Assembly (NCBI RefSeq): GCF_021018895.1
Contig: NC_079376.1
Coordinates: 25,718,501-25,782,500 of the forward strand
DNA from: Seriola aureovittata
Lineage: Eukaryota > Chordata > Actinopteri > Carangiformes > Carangidae
Length of the DNA: 64,000 nucleotides
Reading direction: 5' to 3'
Of this stretch, positions 33,187-44,537 are shown in pieces (the stretch's first letter is position 1; every line of letters starts with the position of its first letter). Under the pieces are notes generated by a model. That model ran no database searches. It was not told the DNA's origin and was given only the letters and a program-made list of their open reading frames with translations. Both the position numbers and the translations under genes were made by a program.

Positions 33187-33906
33187 TAACAGGCAAATTA
33201 ATCTCAACCTTAAGGGAGAGCAAAGAAAATGAGGACAGGGGAGAGGAAAAAAATTGGCCTTTGGACGGCTGCCATCACTCAATTTACATCTGTTTACTCT
33301 CTCCCTCTGTGACCTTTCTGTCATTTCTGGGCGGCTGAGGTTCGCTGACCCATCTCCCTCTCCTTTTATCACTCCTAAACTGCCTCCATCTCTCCGTTAT
33401 TCCCCTCTCTCCAGGATTAACATCTCCCCTCCTTGATTTCCCGTCTTATTTGTAGGAGCTAACGAGTCGGTAGACGGGGTTCAGGGAACTTCTTTTACAG
33501 GGCACATGTTTTAAATTAAACATAATGCCACGTCCAGGCCCACTGTGATTGTTGTGAAGGAAGAGAATATGAAAACATGCGACCACCGCTGCCATGTCTT
33601 TTCTGGATGCAGCTGTATTTGAATAGTGTTTAGACTCCGAAGCCGTCGCCTCTCTTTCTGCCACCACACCTTCCTCTTTCTCCTCCGCTGTGAATCCGTC
33701 CTTTGATAAAAGCCACGTTAGCCTGACATCCAGAGTCATTTACTGGAGATTGCTGCATGATGGCTAATTCAGTTCCTTTCAAATGCTAATGGCCACACTC
33801 TTGCCACCACGCTGGCAACTCCTCTTTTATTGCTCAACATCCTCATTACAATGGAAGGGAGAGTGTGTGAAGAACTCTCTCTGGCTTTATGTGCTTGTGT
33901 GCGTCT

Positions 33907-33910
<4 letters not shown>
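33187..33910. other. Unique sequence, candidate regulatory block at 33720-33850
   Basis: 33720-33850 holds GATGGCTAATTCAGTTCC, CAAATGCTAATGGCC and GCCACCACGCTGGCAAC. Upstream, GGCTGCCATCACTCAATTTA also looks constrained. There is no coding frame. Confidence 0.28.

Positions 33911-33961
<51 letters not shown>
33911..33961. repeat. (GT)n microsatellite, about 25 units
   Basis: Uninterrupted GT run. Confidence 0.96.
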
Positions 33962-33962
<1 letters not shown>

Positions 33963-34009
33963 ATCGCCACAAGGGGGAGTTGAGAGTTGGTGATTTGACA
34001 CTTTTTTTG

Positions 34010-34334
34010 ACAGAGGAGGAGACAGGAAGAGAGGGAGATAAATTTGAAGGGGAGAAAGGTGGAAGTTGGAGATGAAAAGAGGTAAGAGGAGGAGGAGAAG
34101 GCTGTTCAGGTAGAGGGCGAGAGGAGAGGAAGAAGGAAAAGATAAAGAGACAGAGGAGTAAGAAAAGGTGAAGGTGAAAAAGAAGAGAAATGAAAACAAT
34201 GAAAAGGTGGAAAAGGAAAAGGTGAAGAAGTGAAGGATGAAGGTAGAAGAGGAAGAGCAGGTTAATAAATGGGGGGAGAAGAAGGTGTAGAGAGAGACAG
34301 AATGAAGTGTTGAAAGACAGAAGAGAGGGTGAAG
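34010..34334 (+). repeat. 325-bp polypurine tract
   Basis: The plus strand is overwhelmingly A/G, with only scattered T and a few C. The 190-230 codon minus-strand frames over it are Phe/Leu/Ser/Pro-rich artefacts. Such tracts can adopt triplex (H-DNA) forms. Confidence 0.85.
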
Positions 34335-34340
34335 ACATGC

Positions 34341-34368
34341 GCACACACACACAAGTGCGCACACATGC

Positions 34369-34399
<31 letters not shown>

Positions 34400-34426
34400 G
34401 AGCACACACACACACAGAGCACACAG
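34341..34426. repeat. Compound (CA)n microsatellite
   Basis: CA arrays interrupted by GCGC, TGCA and AGAG variants. Confidence 0.93.
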
Positions 34427-35574
34427 GTCTGTAGATGTGAAGCTGGGGAAGAACAGAAACTTGTCAAAGATCAAATATATGAAGACAAATTATGGCCAAA
34501 ATGTTTTCTTAATTTGATTTGAAAAACAATTTGTAAATGAAAAGCAAAAATTTGAAACTGAAAGTTTACGTATTGATCTTGAACCTTGAAAAAATAACAA
34601 CATAAGCAAAAAATACTTCAATAAAATGCAATTGAAAAGTTTTTCAATTTTAATTCAAAAATTTGTGTACACATGGAATTTTTAGTCCCAAACTATTTCA
34701 CTGCTGTTTGTATTTACTCCATGACAGTACTATTTCTATAACACTTTTCATGGTTTCACTTTTCACCTATTGTACATTAAAAAATGTAATAATTTACTTC
34801 CCTTGTCCAAAGCTTTCAATCACAACTTTTGGTCTTCCTCAGCGGAGGGAGTTTTCTTAGTTGTAATGAAGACAGCTCAGTAGTATTCAGGTATGTTATA
34901 GGTTGTAGTGTATAAATTTACACTGTCAGACTTTCATACAAAAGTTGGGGCTAAGATGCACCACATATCCTCATCATCCCTGATTTGGGATCTGTGTTGC
35001 CATTTTCTTTTTTTATTTTACATCTACTGCTACCACTTAAGAAAAAAAAACTTAATTTGAAAATTTCACCCCACCCAACCCCACTCCCACCAAATACACA
35101 AAACCGAGCTATTTTACATCATAAACCATTGATTTAGTGAATTTATTTATTATGTACAATCAAGAACAATGTAATGTCACCTGCTTTTGCGTTTTGCAGT
35201 AGATCATTTGTAGGTCTGTCCACGCTGATCAAGACATAACTGTTCAAATGTGAAACTGAAAATCACTTTCACCCATCACGTGTCACATTAAAAGGTACGC
35301 ATCTCTAGTGGTCAACAATTCCAGACTTTTAGTCCCTACTATAGGTCAAACCCCCCCAAGCAGTGGATCCTACATTTCCAATGAAGCAACTTGCTTTCAT
35401 TACAACATCCCTGCCCTCAACTACCCAGGTCTCAGTCTCTTATAAAGGCCTTCAGTTATAGATGTGTTGAAGACGTTATACACTTGGCTGAGTTGACCTC
35501 CTCATGATGAGCAAACTGACTCTGAGTTTAATATATAAACTCAAATAAATCATTGTCTCACTGGTGAATCCTTG
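34427..35574. other. AT-rich unique sequence
   Basis: No gene. It contains small AT hairpins such as AATTGAAAAG/TTTTTCAATT near 34632. Confidence 0.4.
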
Positions 35575-35800
35575 ATATATGTCAATATATATATATATCT
35601 ATATAAAATATATGATTATATTTCATTGATGGATATATATTAGAATGTTGTAATATATTATATGATGATAATATACTAATGAAATATAGGACATGACATA
35701 TAGTGTAAAAGGTTTTATATATCATTTTTACATATATATTTTATTTTATATATAGATATATTCTATATATATAGAAATTCATTATATGTACATAATACAT
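35575..35800. repeat. AT-rich, partly self-complementary region
   Basis: About 225 bp, over 80% A/T, made of TATATA runs and imperfect inverted repeats. It resembles an unstable or cruciform-prone AT tract. Confidence 0.6.
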
Positions 35801-36219
35801 TTGCCTATGGGAGAGGCCAAGCCTGATCTCTCTTAGGTTTCCTAGCTTGGATTTGGTTTTGGGTCATTATGTTGCAGGTCTTTACTGTAAACTCCACTTT
35901 GTCAAAATGTGTCTTAGTGTACAGTGGCTGTCTAGGACCAGTTCCAACACTCACTCTTCACAGATGCAGGAGGTTGTTGCTCATTCCTTTAGAAAGAAAG
36001 TCTACAAAAGAGTGCACTGAAAGGCTGGATACTGTGATGCTCCAGCCTGTGTGTTCAGGCTTTTGTGTGTCACTTTGAAAATCATGTAATCCCACCTGAA
36101 CAGTAACATCTTGGCCTTATGGTGCATTAATCATCTCTCACACCTGGAACATCCAAATTTGCTAATGTATTCTCCTTCAAATAGTCTGAGAATAACGAAT
36201 GCAGCTTTGGCACCTTGAA
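35801..36219. other. No recognisable feature
   Basis: Unique-looking DNA; the 69-codon frame at 35869 has no signature. Confidence 0.4.
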
Positions 36220-36484
36220 GTTAATTATATCTCCAGTCCACAGCTCTGGTGTTAGCACTTAGCGTTAGCACCACAGCCGGCCTCCCAGCCCACCCACCCC
36301 CCCACCCCCTTGTCACCCCCTCAGGACATTCTGTCCCTCCCCGCCACTATCACCCCCCATCACAGCGGATTAGGCGCTAACTAACCCTCCTTTAATTAAC
36401 TCATGATTAGGTATTAATATCTGGCGCGGGTTGCAGGCTTGCAGTTGTTGCCTTAATAAGTGGATTAGCGTTAGCCTCTCACAG
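36220..36484. promoter_or_regulatory. Strong candidate developmental enhancer-like element
   Basis: Dense homeodomain cores (GTTAATTATATC, GCGGATTAGGCGCTAAC, CTTTAATTAACTCATG, GATTAGGTATTAATATC, GTGGATTAGCG) within 250 bp, two of them GGATTA (bicoid/OTX class), with a C-rich run (36290-36360) between. It is repeat-free and non-coding. The motifs are seen; an enhancer role is inference. Confidence 0.4.
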
Positions 36485-36510
36485 CTCTCTCTCTCTCTCT
36501 CTCTCTCTCT
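36485..36510. repeat. (CT)n microsatellite
   Basis: Thirteen CT units. Confidence 0.93.
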
Positions 36511-37009
36511 GGCTAAGAGATATCTATCCTCCACTTCGTTTCACCCTCCTTCCACATCCATCCCTCTTGGCTTTCTCTGGCAACTGTTCAAAAGCAGAAT
36601 TTTCCTGCTAACAAGTTTGTTCTTGTGGCCAGAGTGGAGGGGCTCAGTGTTATGAACACTTTCATGCAGAGTTACATGCAATACAATATGCCTTCCACAC
36701 AGCTGATGAATAACACTGGGATTTGATTTAGATATTATCAGATACAGTGTACCCTATTGGACACATCCCACCAACCCAATAAAAGGTCACAGGTGTAAGA
36801 GGCTGTTATTTTGTCCTGCATGGCACTTTACATCCTCCTCAATACTGTGCAACTGCGAACTGCAAGAAGCAAAGAACAGAGAAGAATTAATCAATTAAGA
36901 TTTTATATATTTTTGATTCTACATTAAAATACTCAAAACTTAAATGTTTTCAATTGAATTTGAGTTAGTGGACAAACTTGGCCAGGTCAGAATTTTTATA
37001 TTGTTTTCA
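36511..37009. other. No recognisable feature
   Basis: Unique-looking DNA. Confidence 0.4.
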
Positions 37010-37465
37010 GGTTGTACGTCTGTCCATCCCATTTTCAAGGACGCACTTCTTCAGTAACACTTTCACACACAATTTCAGTAGTTCTATGTGGCAATGGGAT
37101 GTTGTCTGATACGTCCGTCTGTCCATCCGTCCAGTTCTCATGGACGTGATATCTCCGTAATGTGTTGACGGAACTGGTGGACAAAGGTCAAAGGTCACGG
37201 ATGACGTCACAAAACACGGTTTTGGCCTTGTGACCACAATATCTCTAGAACTTCAAATTTGGCACAAACATTCACTTGGACTCAAGGATTAACTGATTAG
37301 ATTTTTGAGGTCAAAGGTCAAAGTCACTGTGACATCATAACATTCTGTAAAAACACATCTAGCCATTATTCAATGCTGTAACTCAGGAAGGAGAGACTGT
37401 GACCATATTTCCTGATACTTGACTGGTTGCTGGAGGAAACAACCACGAGGAGACGATTCTAGTCT
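37010..37465 (+). repeat. Repeat family A, copy 3
   Basis: Starts with the family head CAGGTTGTACGTCTGTCCATC. Two monomers here are 123 bp apart (one carries a deletion of about 28 bp). Perfect DR1 motifs lie at 37185-37197 and 37308-37320. A perfect CRE-like TGACGTCA is at 37202-37209, where other copies have TGACCTCA. It ends with the CTCAGGAAGGAGAGACTG..GGAAACAACCACGAGGAG tail. Confidence 0.8.
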
Positions 37466-37479
37466 TGCTAAGCGTTAAA

Positions 37480-38460
37480 GCTTTTTACGATCGCTTACAC
37501 ACTAAAATTAAAAATAATACACAGATTTTGAAACTCGACACACAAAGAGCAAAAAGTCAGCCCAGACTTGCACAACTATACACACATTCTCCGCCTCACC
37601 CTTTTTGCAGAACACCAAACACACTTCTCTACATTTGACACATCATCAAAACTGAAAGCCTTTGTGTGTTAATTGCTAAACACTGCCACTGAAACACCAC
37701 ACTCAGTTAGCAATCACCTGAACTCAGGATGCACATGTGAAGACACATGAAACCAATCAGATCACACAGAAATCACAGCTTGATCACCCTAAATACGAGT
37801 CAGGTTTGCTCTTTGGTGTGATCAACAATGGAGGACAATTTTGGAAAGAATTAGAGGAAGAGGAGAAGGAGCAAGAGGAGAAAGAGGCACACCAGAAAGA
37901 GGAAGAGGTGAAGGAGGAAGAGGAGGAAGAGGAGACAGAGGACAGGGAGTGGTGAGAGGACGGGTCAGAGGAAATAGGACAATTGTTACAGCTGAGATCA
38001 GAGACAGGATAGACTGTAACCGCAATACTGTACAGGCCTACTGTGTTTTACAGTACAGTATGTTGATGTCATCTTCAGTTCACTATTGAGAATGAAGAGA
38101 TTTTTTATTCTCCATTGCATTTGTGTTCATATTTACAGCATGCTGCAAATGAGAAATATCAAAAACATTCAGTAATAGTGTTTTCATACTTAGATATAGC
38201 ACAGTGCAGCTGGTGGTCGAAAGATCTATATATTTGGTGTTTGTGTGTAAAGTGTCATTTTTAGAAGAGTTTATATAGATTTTGATGTAGTGCTTGCTTT
38301 TGTAAGAGATGTAAGATGTTCTGTATTTTGTGTATATGGTTTTGGTTTGTGTGTGTGGAGCTTTGACAAACAGGGTACTAGTTTCAGGAACTGTGTTTTT
38401 GCAATAGTGAAAAACTGTAGGAGGCAGTTGCAAGTAAATGAACAAATTCCACTGTGATTC
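37480..38460 (+). mobile_element. Internally deleted Tc1/IS630-type transposon remnant
   Basis: After a leader of CACACA- and AACACT-rich sequence, the plus strand encodes a start MEDNFG-like region, a Glu/Arg-Gly-rich low-complexity stretch (37850-37965), then RTIVTAEIRDRID, the recognisable start of the helix-turn-helix region in a fish Tc1/IS630-type transposase. The frame stops being homologous right after, at about 38020. The DNA-binding repeats and entire catalytic domain are deleted. Downstream sequence to 38460 looks like the element's 3' region. Two frames overlap here: one gives poly-Glu, the other Arg-Gly repeats. Ends are approximate; no terminal repeat was fixed. Confidence 0.5.
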
Positions 38461-39009
38461 ATCAAGATCTGCAGTAAGCTTGTGAAGTTTGAGACAGAAT
38501 ATTGTTACACAAGTAGCATGGCTCCTTTCAGGACTAGCTCAGTCCCTAGGTTGTAGTGTGTGTAGCGGGCATGATGTAAAAAAAACTTTCCTGGTTTGTA
38601 ATATGTAGTATTGCAATGAATTTGTGAAACAGGAAAATACATGCCAATACGTTTAAAGTTTAATCCCAGGCTGAGGCTCATTGTTTTACATGAGTGTGCA
38701 GGTGTCTCATGGCCAGTAGGAAGCAAGCACAGAAGATGCACAGGTTTATAGAAGAGGTGTTTTACTGCAGAGAAAAAAAGAAAAAAAAAAAAATCAGCAT
38801 CTGCTCTGCAACAATGACCTTGAGGTCAGTGTTTCTGTTGAAAAAGAACATGAAACACCCGATATAACATTTTCAACAGCACATACATTAACTAGGCTTC
38901 TTTAGACACTTTGGAGACGGAGGCTGGCACAGTTTCTTTAGGAAAAAACACTTGTAATATTTAGCATGTGTTCATAAGGATTTACAGGAGGAAGAAAAAA
39001 TACATTTTC
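38461..39009. other. No recognisable feature
   Basis: Possibly more of the preceding element; no identifying motif. A-rich run at 38775-38792. Confidence 0.35.
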
Positions 39010-39250
39010 CAGCGTATTAAAGAAAGCCACCTGCATCACTTAGCAGGTCCAAAGAGCAGCTTTCAGGGAGCACACTCCAATTTAATTAGTGTATGCTTGA
39101 GAAAGGCACTCCCAGCCAGAATCAGAGCAGACCACAACAAAGTCAGAGTGTTTATTCAAGTATTTACAGCTGGCCTGCAACAGCAAAGTGAGCTCTTTAT
39201 ACTCTATGTGGCCTTATGGCGAAGGATCAAATTAATGCAACGTGGAGGGA
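39010..39250. promoter_or_regulatory. Candidate conserved non-coding element
   Basis: Repeat-free block with CAATTTAATTAGTGTATGC, GTGTTTATTCAAGTATTTAC and ATCAAATTAATGCAACG. The 114-codon frame across it lacks domain features. Confidence 0.3.
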
Positions 39251-40199
39251 ATGAGGAGAGAGGGAGGAGCAGTCACAGCAAATTGGACTCACTCTGCCAC
39301 TCTTACACTTAAAAAAAATAAAAAGATTTTGTCATATTTATTAAGGGGAGATTTTTATCTGCTCATCTGATTATTTAATATTAAAGTACAAATAAAGCAG
39401 TCTCAAAAATTGCATCCTGCTTGTTGTTGCCCTTTGACCACTTCCCCTGAGACTGCCGTAAAAAGTCACAAAACTATATATTTGTCCACATTTTAAAGGA
39501 CATGATAATCACACTGGACCAAAGCACAGCCAGAGAGTCCTCTGTTCTCAATGTTGTGGAACAAAACACCAGCTTCTCTGATGTCTCTGGTTCATAATTG
39601 ATGTTGGCTATTTACACCTCCCAAGCACTCTTTAATTATAATCTTTTTAAGGCCGGAGAAGAGACATGCAAGCTTGTGAAGAACTGAACACTCCGGCTTC
39701 AGTGGCCAAAATATTACTTTACTTCACATTAGCTTCCAAACTTTAAGCACAAACACCAAATATAGAGCTCTTCCCGCTGCCAACTGCACACGACTGTGCT
39801 AAATCTAAAACATTTTTCACATTTCTACTTTTCTCAATGATATATGCTGAGTATCAAAACACCTCTTAGACAGACGTGCAGTCTCGGATGCTGAAATTAG
39901 ACGTTTGCAGGCTGCTGGACGGCTGGCTTTAACCTCTCAGGGCGACATGTCAGGACGTTTCCAGTCTCCAGCCAGCCAGCATGTCTACTGGTCGAAAGCT
40001 TTCAGTGATGTACTCAGCTGTTAGTGTAATGTCAGAAAAATGTTGGACGTTAGTTTCTTCAGGGATGTCCACTGTTCTGGTCCCTGGTGTAAAGGAACCA
40101 GAATGCTGGTTGCAGGGTGCAGCTTAAATAATCCATTCATTTTTTTTCATTCATTTTGTGAATGATATTATTTTTGTGGTGCTTACAACAAAAACAATA
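39251..40199. other. No recognisable feature
   Basis: Unique-looking AT-rich DNA. Confidence 0.4.
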
Positions 40200-40410
40200 A
40201 GCTAGAATCACCTCCTCGTGGGTGTCTGCCTCCGCCACTCGGACTAGTTTCAGACTACATCGCTGTCTATCTAGAGTCTTATAAAACATGAACCATTTGT
40301 GTAAAATCGTGTCATAATTGCTGCGTGAAGTCTTGAGTTATGGCTAAAAAAGTAATTTGTGAGGTCACACTGACATTGACCTTCGACCTTATATCACCAA
40401 AATCCGTTCA
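40200..40410 (-). repeat. Repeat family A, copy 4 (3' end)
   Basis: Reverse strand: family tail (CACCTCCTCGTGGGTGTCTG, CGGACTAGTTTCAG) through one monomer end, with a degenerate DR1 near 40374-40390 (TGACCTTCGACCT). The most diverged copy. Confidence 0.65.
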
Positions 40411-42034
40411 TTCTCCGTTCAATCCATTTTTCTTTGCAAAGATGATATAATATGTTTTCTGAAAAGCCCTACTTCTTCAGGGCAGCCTGGACTCTACACT
40501 GACTCAGTATCAGAAAGTGACAATACAGTGTTACAACACTGAGGCTAGCTGGTTAGCATGCTAACTTCGTAGCTTGCAGCCTAAATCATTTTTTTCTTGT
40601 CTTTGTTTCTGTAATTGTGATGTTTGGCTCAGTCAGAATTGTAACTGTAATTTACAGTCCTTTAACAAATTTGCTTTGCTAGCAAGTACCAAATTAAGCT
40701 TTCAGTGCACTTCTCCATGCCTGGACATGCATTGTGTTCATTACCATGCAAAGACAGATTTTGAGTTTTCTAAATATATAAACTTATTAGTTTCAGTCAA
40801 ACCAATTAGTTTCTCCATTACTAAAGCTCTTTAGGGAGATCGCTGGCTCAATTGTTAAGTTAGGCCAAGTTGTGAGGGTGAACAGTGTAACAAGAAAAAG
40901 AATGAAAGTGCATAAACTAGCAGCCACAGCGAGTTTTCCTCTGCAGGGTGTCTCTGCTCAACCTGTGAGACGACCAGTTTGTCTTGTTTTATTTAGTTTT
41001 GGTGAACTGACACTTTAACTGTAGTGTTTGTAGCAGCCTTTTCATTTATGTTTCCAATACATTGAATCAATCACTGAGTTGTTTTACTTCAACATGTGTG
41101 TAAATCTCAGCATGATTCTGCACAGTAGGGAAAAATTGAAAAATTCACCTTTACCCTTCTCTTTCTTTGTCTCTTCGATCATTAGGACTAGATCTACAAC
41201 ACAGTTGCACCTCTGCACGCCTCCTCATTCAAACCCTTCTTTCATTCTCTCTCTCTCTCTTTCCTTTCCCACCTCACTCTCTCTCTTGCATAAATGCCAG
41301 CTCCCCTACCTGAAAGCCTTTAGCACTGATTTACGAGGGAGTTTGTATCGTTCATATTATAAATCTCTCACCCCTGTGACACTCCTGTGCTGGTATTCAT
41401 CCGACATTTTTTATTTTGTCTGTTTTGTTACAGAGTGCTTTGGACTGGGGCCAAGGAAAGGCACTCTGGGATTATCGAGAGGTTTAACAGGAATGAAGTG
41501 TGAATTACAACCATCCGGCTTCACCGCCGCTGCCGACCTCTACAAACCCGCGTCTCTATCCTTTTGTTTTCTTTTCTGACCTGTCAGATAATTTCTCACC
41601 TCGTACAGAAATGGCAGATGAGAGAAGATTGAAAAACCACTTCTGCAGGGCCTCAAAAACAGCCAGTAAGTGCTGCAACACTCAAAGAAAAAGACATTTA
41701 GAGGAGAGATGGAGAATAGCCACTTTTTGAGCACCCAAGCTTTTTAGTTTTCTTAAATAGCTGGTTTGCGCTTTTTTGCTCTTAATGGTGCTTTAAATTT
41801 AGTCTTTTGTACAGTGCAATGTAAATTATCGTCACTATCTACAGCTGTTTGCAGCCTCTGCATTTCATCAAAACAATTATAGTTTAAAACCCTGCCACCC
41901 TGGATATAGTTACGTCACAATTTGACATTTTACACAGAAATCCTCCTCTGCAGTTTTCCACATACATGACACATTATAAAGCACATGCTAATATGTGTCA
42001 CAAATACTTGCTTTGTGCATTTACAAGTGTTAAA
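40411..42034. other. Unique sequence, candidate block at 41320-41560
   Basis: 41320-41560 is compositionally balanced and repeat-free (GAAAGCCTTTAGCACTGATT, GGGATTATCGAGAGG). A polypyrimidine-plus-CAG at about 41430-41443 resembles a splice acceptor, but the open frame behind it has no recognisable product. TC-rich run at 41245-41290. Confidence 0.3.
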
Positions 42035-42245
42035 AAAACGAGCCCATAGGTTGTCTGTGCAGCAGGTTATTATCACCCATAGGATGAATGTGACACAGGA
42101 GAGCGGTGTTTGATTCCCATGTCAAAGTAGCAATTTATGTTGCTTCTATTATCCATGACTGTTCAACAAAGTTAACCGAGCCATGAATGTTATTATAGGA
42201 ACCATGGCAACCAAAGTCCGGTACGCCTGCCACCGTAGGGTTGAA
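42035..42245 (+). repeat. Repeat family D, copy 3
   Basis: Matches copy 1 with an internal deletion that removes the GTTGCTAGGCGAC segment. It keeps GACACAGGAGAGCGGTGTT and GTTCAACAAAGTTA. X-box-like GGAACCATGGCAAC lies at 42198-42211. Confidence 0.7.
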
Positions 42246-42889
42246 AAAAACTACCTGTTCTGGTTGGAGCATGGTAGGAGGCATCACATGCAATTGTCAG
42301 TTTGTTTTGAAAGTAAAAGATGTTTTGTGTGACACAGGTAAAGGGAAAACATCTGTCTTTAGTAAGCTGCAGCAAAAGTCATATTCAACTGGATGGATGA
42401 GTGTCTAATTAACCCATTCTTCTTATATGTTAACATTTATGTTATAAAAATATGTGTGTCTATTTAAAAAATGTAGACACACATATAAAATGTCTTAGAT
42501 ATTGGTGCTGCTATCGATAATATCTAAGATATGTAAAATGTTCTAAATGAGACACTGGTATTGACATACTTGCTATATACATACAACACATGTAAAGTGT
42601 ATACATTATACAGTGATGGTCAGACTTTAGTGTGTTGTCCAGGACAAAGATGAGAAAGAAAGATGCTGAATCAGAAGCAGTAAAAGGAACATGCGGCTCA
42701 AACTAATTCCAACTGTAAGTAACTTCACCAAACTATGTGCTACAGTATGTACCAGTGCATGTACGCAGTGAACACCAGCCCAGTATCAAAGGTCTGTGTT
42801 CAGTACATCAGATGAGGAATAGTTACCTGGATGCTAGTATGTGGCGGCGGCATGCTGGAAAGCGACGGATGGAAATGATGGTGGAATCC
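42246..42889. other. No recognisable feature
   Basis: Unique-looking AT-rich DNA. Confidence 0.4.
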
Positions 42890-43110
42890 GAGCTGCAGGA
42901 GGTCGTCTCCTCTCCCTCCCCATCTGGACGCCTTTATTTCCACAATGCCGACAGTCCGCGTTGAGACTTGGCTTTAATCACTCAGCAAGGGGCTGTCTGC
43001 AAAGGTCAGCTCCATTGATTAAGTGCGGAAAGGGAGAGTTGTCGTCTTTTATGCCGGGCGTGTTGATATCTCTATAATTCTCTGTTGGAGACCGGACTGT
43101 TTCGAGGTGG
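42890..43110. promoter_or_regulatory. Candidate conserved non-coding element
   Basis: Repeat-free; includes TTGGCTTTAATCACTCAG, TCCATTGATTAAGTGCGG and GCCGGGCGTGTTGATATC with retained CpGs. Motif-based only. Confidence 0.28.
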
Positions 43111-43364
43111 TTTTTCCTGCTCACAGAGACACTGGAGGAGATGTACTCTCTGTCCTCTGTTAAATCATGTTTGAACACTGCTTGCAGAATAAATCAAATT
43201 TAATCTTTAAAGTGGTCATTCATGAGTTCTTCATTTGAATACTTCATGGCTATCTATGATGCTCATTGTGGGCATCACCTGAATCAAATAGTGACTCCAC
43301 CACTAATTTTGTTCTATTGTTTATACCAGGTTTATTCTGGACCCACATGGACACATATCTTCTT
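43111..43364. other. No recognisable feature
   Basis: Unique-looking spacer. Confidence 0.35.
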
Positions 43365-43844
43365 TAAAGCTCCATATTTTCTTCTTCTCCTGTGTTTTAT
43401 TTGAAGTGTTGATCCATAAGAAGATATATTTGTGGTTTTAAGAACCAAAAACCATCTCAGTGTAGTTTTATATCTCCTCTCTCAGGCTTCTCTCTGGAGC
43501 TCTAGTTACAGCAGGTCAGTGAGCCAATCAGAAGAGAGGAGGCTCTGAGCCTCTGTTCTGATTAGCTGACTGTTTTCTGAGTGATCCCATAAAAATAAAG
43601 CAGATTTCACGTAAACACTCACAGAAACCAAATCCTGCACCGTTGGATGGTGGGTCCAGATGGGTGGGGCTGGGGGTGCTGCTGAGAGCTGTGATTGCTT
43701 TGTTGTGACATCACAATGTTAGAGAAGTTCTGAGAGCTGGTTTTGAGGCTCCGTTTCTGAATACAGGCGGACTGAGCACTTTGATACTTCGAACCAAGAC
43801 CTGCTGTATAATCAGATCAATCTAATTATAATCATAACTAGAAT

Positions 43845-44240
43845 TATATCACGTCCTGGTTGTTTCCTCCACCAACCAGTCAAGTATCAGGAAATATGGT
43901 CACAGTCTCTCCTTCCTGAGTTATAGTGTTGAATAATGATCAGAGGTGTTTTTGCAGAACATAATGATGTCACTGTGAAGTTGACCTTTGACCTTTTGGA
44001 TATGAAATGTCATTGCCATTTTATCCTTATAGACATTTGAATTGTGTCATAGTTAGTGCATGAATTCATGAGTTATGGGCAAAAACGTTTGTGAGGTCAC
44101 CGTGACCTTGAACTTTGATCATTGACCTCCAAAATCTAAGCAGTTCATCATTGAGTCAAAGTGAACATTTGTGCCAAATTTGAAGAAGTTCTGTCAAGGC
44201 GTTACTGAGATATCACGTCCACGAGAATGGGACAGACAGA
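43845..44240 (-). repeat. Repeat family A, copy 5, nested in B
   Basis: Reverse-oriented. Perfect DR1 (minus strand) at 43982-43994 and a perfect palindrome AGGTCACCGTGACCT at 44094-44108. Ends with the head phrase CACGAGAATGGGACAGACAG. Confidence 0.8.
44094..44108. promoter_or_regulatory. Perfect AGGTCA-N3-TGACCT palindrome in repeat A
   Basis: AGGTCA CCG TGACCT, consensus oestrogen-response-element geometry with an intact spacer CpG. Confidence 0.6.
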
Positions 44241-44537
44241 GGGACAGACCACCCGAAAACAATATGTCGCCCGTGTTGGGACTCATCCAAGAAGACCACA
44301 TCCTCTTTGCTCTACAGACAATAGAACTCACTTCCCCACAGTTCCTCACTGTTCACACCTGGGGAAGACCCTCCCCCCGGACCTCACTGACCAGTGAGTG
44401 TTGGTCAGTGTGTGACATGTGACCCCCCAGGGTGTCACCAGACAAAACCTGATCTCCTTCTTTAGCTGCATTTTGACCAAAAAGTACCTGGAACTTTAAG
44501 TTCCACTGGTGCATAAAAACATAACAGACATGGAAAG

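Larger units (their letters stand above)
43365..44537 (+). mobile_element. Repeat family B, copy 5, split by a nested repeat A
   Basis: Left end TTTAAAGCTCCATATTTTC, the central hairpin (one arm mutated), and the body run to about 43826. The missing right end (GACATGGAAAGC..ATATGGACCTTTAA) reappears at about 44510-44537. The 680 bp between hold repeat A copy 5 plus about 270 bp not found elsewhere here. The insertion therefore postdates this B copy. Confidence 0.75.

Noticed and set aside
33769..34467. 232-codon and 192-codon open frames on the minus strand, the longest in the window
   Set aside because: They run through a CA array and a polypurine tract; the translations are Cys-Val, Thr-His and Phe/Leu/Ser/Pro low complexity with no domain.
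35575..35800. AT-rich palindromic region as a replication origin or scaffold attachment site
   Set aside because: Composition alone cannot support this; kept only as an AT-rich repeat.
37737..37955. Glu-rich 72-codon frame as a possible host acidic protein
   Set aside because: It lies in the leader of a Tc1/IS630-type transposase, and the Glu run is a GAAGAG repeat read in one frame.
41430..41580. Possible exon after a polypyrimidine-CAG acceptor
   Set aside because: No matching donor in frame, no domain, and the frame also opens upstream through TC-rich sequence.
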